Shown piece after piece: positions 12,894 through 15,963 of a DNA stretch of 15,963 nucleotides. Numbering within the stretch: position 1 is the stretch's first letter; every line of letters begins with the position of its first letter. The DNA comes from Bacteroidales bacterium UBA1204. Its GTDB lineage: Bacteria > Bacteroidota > Bacteroidia > Bacteroidales > F082. The notes beneath the pieces are model-generated. The model had not been told where the DNA came from, did no database searches, and worked only from the letters and a program-made list of their open reading frames with translations. The position numbers were made by a program, and so were the translations under genes. The stretch covers positions 251 to 16,213 of the forward strand of contig DBXU01000149.1 of NCBI GenBank assembly GCA_002310075.1. The letters are read 5' to 3'.

Positions 12894-13249
12894 CAAAGGA
12901 AGAAGTGAATACCTTAAAAGAGACCGTAATTTCGGTCTTGAAGACCATATACGACCCCGAAATTCCCGTTGATATCTGGACCTTGCACCTGATTTATGGG
13001 GTGGATGTCGATGAAGAGGGAAATGTAAAAATAGTGATGACGGTGACAGCACCCAACTGTCCCGTAGCTGAAGTGTTGCCTGCTGAGGTGAGAAACCGTG
13101 TGCAGGCCATCATGGGCGTGAAAAATGTTGATGTGGAGCTTACCTTTGACCCCGTTTGGAGCATCGACATGCTCTCTGATGAAGCCAAGGCCGAATTGGG
13201 CTTGGATGGGGAATATGGTAGCTTCTCTGCTTCGGATTTCCTTTATTAA
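12890..13249 (+). CDS. MIP18/SufT-like (DUF59) iron-sulfur assembly protein
   Basis: The 119-residue protein is one MIP18/PaaD-like domain: LKTIYDPEIPVDIWTLHLIYGV (parts at 17-38), a KIVMTVTAPNCPVAEVLPAEV segment with the conserved Cys at residue 57, and VDVELTFDPVW (80-90). Proteins of this class (SufT, PaaD, the MIP18 family) help mature Fe-S proteins. The ATGA overlap with sufE supports that role, since the two would be made together. The C-terminal tail (SDEAKAELGLDGEYGSF) is acidic and of the type seen in SufT-like members. Its stop TAA and the TAA of the opposing kinase gene share the tetramer TTAA at 13246-13249. Confidence 0.9.
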   Translation: MTKEEVNTLKETVISVLKTIYDPEIPVDIWTLHLIYGVDVDEEGNVKIVMTVTAPNCPVAEVLPAEVRNRVQAIMGVKNVDVELTFDPVWSIDMLSDEAKAELGLDGEYGSFSASDFLY

Positions 13250-14115
13250 AGGTTGTTGTAATTCTCCAACAAGTCTTTCGCCATTCCGAGGAACATGAAT
13301 GCCACAGCGTTGAAGTCCATGTTGAGGTCCTTGCTAAGGCCAACACGGTCCTTGAAGATGGCCACGTTGAACCATTGCAGACACTGGAAGGCGCGATGGA
13401 AATAGAGGCGTTGCAGCTCTTCTTTGGTGGGTTTGTGACCCACGTAGGCCTCCAGTAAGGCCAAGGCCTTGTCGAAGCCCACATTGCCGTAGCAAGCGAT
13501 GTCGTAGAAGGGATCGTTCATGCCGGCAAACTCCCAGTCTAAGACGTAAAGCTTGTCGCCGCTGATGACGAGGTTAGTGGGCTGGTAGTCGCAGTGGCAA
13601 GGCACCTTGGGCACGTTGACTTGGGTGGCGCGGATGGCGTCGAGTTTCTTGCGGAGGTCGAGGTATTCCTGAGGGAAGACATAGCCTGTCTCAAGGCAAT
13701 AGCGTTGGTCGTCATCTAAGCGGCCGAAGGCATTGTAGTCGCGGAACTTCATGTCACTGTTGTGGATCTTCTTCAGCGCTTTCACCGACATCTCGTTGTA
13801 GGAGACCACGTCGGTGGTGCTCATGATGGTGCCTTCCACATATTCGGCCAGTTTCTCGCCCGAGCGAATCTCCACATATTCAGTGATGTTGTTCAATCCC
13901 AAGCGGTTGACTTCCTGGATGTTGGCCCATTCTTCTTCGCGGTCGACAAATTTCTCGGCAAATTTGCCCGGCACGCGGTAGGTGTATTTCTTGCCTTGGC
14001 ATTCAACGACGTAAGTGTAGTTGCTCATGCCTCCTTCGAGGCGCATCACGATTTTGGCATCGTGGGCATGGAGTAGTGCGTTCACTCTAAAAACAATATA
14101 GTCTTCAATAGTCAT
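13246..14115 (-). CDS. Choline/ethanolamine kinase-like phosphotransferase (LicA type)
   Basis: The 289-residue protein has the aminoglycoside-phosphotransferase/choline-kinase fold. A glycine-rich start (RLEGGMSNYTYVV, 25-37) and KYTYRVPG form the nucleotide-binding lobe. The catalytic loop is HCDYQPTN, with Asp176 as the likely base and Asn181. The metal-binding DWEFAG is at 193-198 with Asp193, and FYDIACY follows. The HCDYQPTN and DWEFAG wording fits choline/ethanolamine kinases and LicA better than antibiotic kinases. It would phosphorylate choline or a similar amino-alcohol for lipid or surface decoration; the substrate is inferred. ATG at 14115 is chosen; the longer frame to 14196 crosses the -7 element at 14162-14169. 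It overlaps the SufT-like gene by 4 bases, tail to tail. Confidence 0.85.
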   Translation of the reverse strand: MTIEDYIVFRVNALLHAHDAKIVMRLEGGMSNYTYVVECQGKKYTYRVPGKFAEKFVDREEEWANIQEVNRLGLNNITEYVEIRSGEKLAEYVEGTIMSTTDVVSYNEMSVKALKKIHNSDMKFRDYNAFGRLDDDQRYCLETGYVFPQEYLDLRKKLDAIRATQVNVPKVPCHCDYQPTNLVISGDKLYVLDWEFAGMNDPFYDIACYGNVGFDKALALLEAYVGHKPTKEELQRLYFHRAFQCLQWFNVAIFKDRVGLSKDLNMDFNAVAFMFLGMAKDLLENYNNL

Positions 14116-14161
14116 GGTAGTTTGTTTTTTTAATGTTTTATTATCAATTTGATTGGGTCGG

Positions 14162-14169
14162 CAAAGATA
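14162..14169 (-). promoter_or_regulatory. -7 promoter element for the choline-kinase-like gene
   Basis: The minus-strand reading is TATCTTTG (TAnnTTTG), 47 bases before the ATG at 14115. There is no clear -33 box at the usual distance. Confidence 0.55.
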
Positions 14170-14263
14170 CATTTTATTTGCATTGTAATGGAGCATCCAA
14201 TGCGTCTTTTTGTTGGATTGTAATTTATTTCAACGTGAAATGCCTTGATAAGCGATTTTGTTG

Positions 14264-14271
14264 TATTTTTG
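14264..14271 (+). promoter_or_regulatory. -7 promoter element for tRNA-Ala
   Basis: TATTTTTG matches TAnnTTTG, 12 bases before the mature tRNA 5' end, so the precursor leader is only a few bases. A possible -33 TTG at 14245-14247 is 16 bases upstream, slightly close. Confidence 0.6.
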
Positions 14272-14283
14272 CAACCTCAACAG

Positions 14284-14356
14284 GGGGATTTAGTTCATCT
14301 GGTAGAACGTCAGGTTCGCAATCTGAAGGTGGCCGGTTCGAGTCCGGTAATCTCCA
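14284..14356 (+). tRNA. tRNA-Ala (anticodon CGC)
   Basis: The 73 bases fold as a normal cloverleaf: acceptor GGGGATT / AATCTCC, D arm GTTC / GAAC, anticodon stem TCAGG / TCTGA with loop TTCGCAA (anticodon CGC, reading GCG), and T arm GCCGG / CCGGT with loop TTCGAGT. The third acceptor pair is G-T (G3-U70) and the discriminator is A, the classic identity set for alanyl-tRNA synthetase, which confirms alanine independently of the anticodon. The CCA end is not encoded (CAA follows). Confidence 0.95.
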
Positions 14357-14369
14357 CAAAATCAATAAG

Positions 14370-14397
14370 AAAGCCGCTGGTTATTCAGTGGCTTTTT
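14370..14397 (+). terminator. Intrinsic terminator of tRNA-Ala, lying inside the 3' end of the opposing DUF389 gene
   Basis: The stem AAAGCCGCTG / CAGTGGCTTT (10 pairs, one G-T) with loop GTTATT is followed by a run of five T (14393-14397) and further T-rich sequence. It begins 13 bases after the tRNA. Its right arm encodes the last codons (KATE and stop) of the minus-strand gene at 14381-15754. Confidence 0.8.
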
Positions 14398-15754
14398 CTT
14401 TTTCTGCGATTTGCTCGACCACGACGACATTCTCGTTGTTGAGTCGTGCCTTGAGCCAGCGTTCGATACGGGCGTGGAGTTCGGCATCCATGGGCTTGTC
14501 GATGGTAACGATGGCTACAACCTGCTCGGTTTCGGCAGGGTTGCCGGCATTCATAATGGCGCCACGGCTTAGGCTAAGGCTTTGGATGTCGGGATATTGG
14601 GCAAACAGTTCCTTCGACACGGCCTCAACGGGTAGTTCTTTTCCCTTAAAGTCGCTCAATTGCTTGTCAAGTTTCATGATGCTGTCGTTCAAAACCTTGA
14701 TTTGTTGGTCGGAATGTTCAAAGAAGCCTTTCATTATCTCGGTTTCAGAGAGATCCTGTTTCATGATGGTGGCGTCTTCATGGAATACGATTTGGCTTCG
14801 TGTGATGCCATATTCCTCTGCGCTCTTATAGAACTGTTTCTTAGCTTCGTCAGTCAGCGATTCGCCCGCGAGGAAAAGTTCCAGTTTGGGGTCTTTGCGT
14901 GAATACGTTGCCTTATGGTCATAGATGAAACACTTGCCAAGGTTTTTGTTTTCGGCCACCAGTCGCTCGGCATGGATGGTGAAGTTGTTCTCTTTGATGA
15001 CGCTGATGGCAGAGATGATGCTAGGTACGATGACAATGATTAAAATGATGGCCATCGCATGCTTGGGCAGGCGGCGGTGGCTCTCGTCCGTGTTTTCGAC
15101 GACAGGGAAGCTGAAGTATTTCACTGCGGCAAAGGTGGCCAGGGCGATAAAGATGCTGTTGATGAGGAAGAGATAAAGGGCGCCAAAGATGACTTGTCCC
15201 TTCCAGATGGAGATGCCATAGCCTACGGTGCAGAGGGGCGGCATGAGTGCCGTAGCGATGGCCACACCCGAGATGACGGTGCCTTTGTCCTTGCGCGAAG
15301 TCTCAATGATGCCTGCCAAGCCACCGAAGAGGGCGATGAGCACGTCGTAGATGGTGGGATTGGTACGTGCCAAGAGCTCAGAGGGATGCGCCAGGCTCAA
15401 CGGGCTGAGGAGGAAAAACAAGGCGGAGGCAACGATGCTAATGACGACCATCACGCCAAAGTTTTTCATGGAGTTTTTCACCAAAAGGTTGTCCTGGGTG
15501 CCGAGGCCAAGTCCGAAACCTAAGATGGGACCCATCACGGGCGAAACCAACATGGCGCCGATGATGACGGGGATGGAGTTGACATTCAGACCCACCGAGG
15601 CGATGATGATGGCGCAGGCGAGGATGTAGACATTGGTGCCTCTGAAAGCAATGTTCTTTCGGATGCTGGCACTGGCATTCTCGTAGTCGATCTCATCGGA
15701 GAAACGGATGAGGCTTTTCAAATATATCAGGACTCTTTGGAAGAAGTTTTTCAT
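14381..15754 (-). CDS. DUF389 (TIGR00341-type) multi-pass membrane protein
   Basis: The 457-residue protein begins with a short cytoplasmic segment, then about six membrane segments (about 40-60, 62-84, 98-118, 137-152 with 158-176, 187-210 and 232-254), and ends in a soluble domain of about 200 residues. The signature of the family is in the first helices: NVYILACAIIIASVGLNVNS (41-60), PVIIGAMLVSPVMGPILGFG (62-81) and GVAIATALMPPLCTVGYG (163-180). The soluble part (261-457) has a predicted coiled coil around 350-372. The activity of DUF389 proteins is not established; transport is assumed from topology. It lies 56 bases after trkH on the same strand with no promoter seen between, so cotranscription is likely. 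The last codons contain the tRNA-Ala terminator on the other strand. Confidence 0.88.
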   Translation of the reverse strand: MKNFFQRVLIYLKSLIRFSDEIDYENASASIRKNIAFRGTNVYILACAIIIASVGLNVNSIPVIIGAMLVSPVMGPILGFGLGLGTQDNLLVKNSMKNFGVMVVISIVASALFFLLSPLSLAHPSELLARTNPTIYDVLIALFGGLAGIIETSRKDKGTVISGVAIATALMPPLCTVGYGISIWKGQVIFGALYLFLINSIFIALATFAAVKYFSFPVVENTDESHRRLPKHAMAIILIIVIVPSIISAISVIKENNFTIHAERLVAENKNLGKCFIYDHKATYSRKDPKLELFLAGESLTDEAKKQFYKSAEEYGITRSQIVFHEDATIMKQDLSETEIMKGFFEHSDQQIKVLNDSIMKLDKQLSDFKGKELPVEAVSKELFAQYPDIQSLSLSRGAIMNAGNPAETEQVVAIVTIDKPMDAELHARIERWLKARLNNENVVVVEQIAEKEKATE

Positions 15755-15758
15755 TGGT

Positions 15759-15791
15759 AAATGCTATTGCAAACTGCAAAGAACAGCATTT
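15759..15791 (-). other. Hairpin in the trkH - DUF389 gene spacer
   Basis: Outer arms AAATGCT (15759-15765) and AGCATTT (15785-15791) enclose an inner stem TTGCA-AAC-TGCAA (15767-15779). No long T-tract follows on the minus strand, so it is a poor terminator. It may shape processing or differential expression of the two-gene transcript, and ends 5 bases before the DUF389 start codon. Confidence 0.35.
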
Positions 15792-15810
15792 TTCTTGAAT
15801 TGTGCAAGCC

Positions 15811-15963
15811 TCACCGACTGAAAATGCTTTTCACTGCAATGAGCATGGGGAAGATTTCGACACGGCCTAAGAGCATGATGATCATGGCGACAACTTTTTG
15901 GAAACCGAGAAAACCGGCATAGTTGCCCATCGAGCCGACATCGCCGAAACCAGGTCCGACGCT
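15811..15963 (-). CDS. trkH: TrkH-family potassium uptake protein, C-terminal fragment
   Basis: Only the last 50 codons are present; the gene enters from beyond 15963. The fragment reads SVGPGFGDVGSMGNYAGF, then a hydrophobic helix ending MLLGRVEIFPMLIA, and closes with KSIFSR before the TGA at 15811-15813. The 'VGPGFG' selectivity-loop motif and the 'MLLGR.EIFP' final helix are hallmarks of TrkH/KtrB potassium transporters, which work with a TrkA or KtrA cytoplasmic gating ring. No such partner gene is visible here; it may lie beyond the edge. The DUF389 gene follows after 56 bases. Confidence 0.9.
   Translation of the reverse strand, partial: SVGPGFGDVGSMGNYAGFLGFQKVVAMIIMLLGRVEIFPMLIAVKSIFSR

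Overview
The window is a chromosomal segment of a Bacteroidales-type bacterium (phylum Bacteroidota); genus cannot be read from it. The evidence is the promoter style: copies of the Bacteroidota -7 element TAnnTTTG sit upstream of most transcription units on both strands. Many exported proteins also have short lipobox signals, and the housekeeping genes (tdk, rsmI, udk, sufE, a SufT-like gene, the M64 peptidase and the rsmI-linked acidic protein) are of the kind found in that group. No transposase, integrase, phage gene, CRISPR array or recognisable defence gene is present.

Left part (1-8373). A truncated ABC-transporter ATPase gene leaves leftward. From the same intergenic gap a promoter starts a run of five exported proteins (186-5093) that ends at a bidirectional hairpin terminator. 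Four are predicted lipoproteins and one has an ordinary signal peptide; none has a function I can name. Convergent to them is another lipoprotein gene (5149-5769). Divergent from that is a second rightward unit: a paralog of the fourth exported protein, an M64-family metallopeptidase, and, after an exact 8-unit heptamer repeat, a CvpA-family membrane protein. The exported proteins are visibly related in pieces. A cysteine-patterned module occurs twice in each of two neighbouring proteins, and the body of the 5149-5769 lipoprotein occurs as an insert between the two copies in the larger one. This is the most unusual part of the window.

Middle part (8366-12250). This is housekeeping: thymidine kinase (leftward), an acidic-linker protein coupled to rsmI, an FMN-binding lipoprotein (leftward), uridine kinase, a strong palindromic terminator, and tRNA-Gln(CTG) on the minus strand.

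Right part (12251-15963). SufE and a SufT/MIP18-like protein form an ATGA-overlapping pair for Fe-S cluster assembly. They converge on a choline-kinase-like phosphotransferase gene, overlapping it at the stop codons. Then follow tRNA-Ala(CGC), whose terminator lies inside the 3' end of an opposing DUF389 membrane-protein gene, and the 3' end of a TrkH-type potassium transporter gene that reads into the DUF389 gene.

There is no stretch over 300 bases without a gene. The longest non-coding gaps are 12251-12464 and 14116-14283, and both are filled by promoters and leaders.
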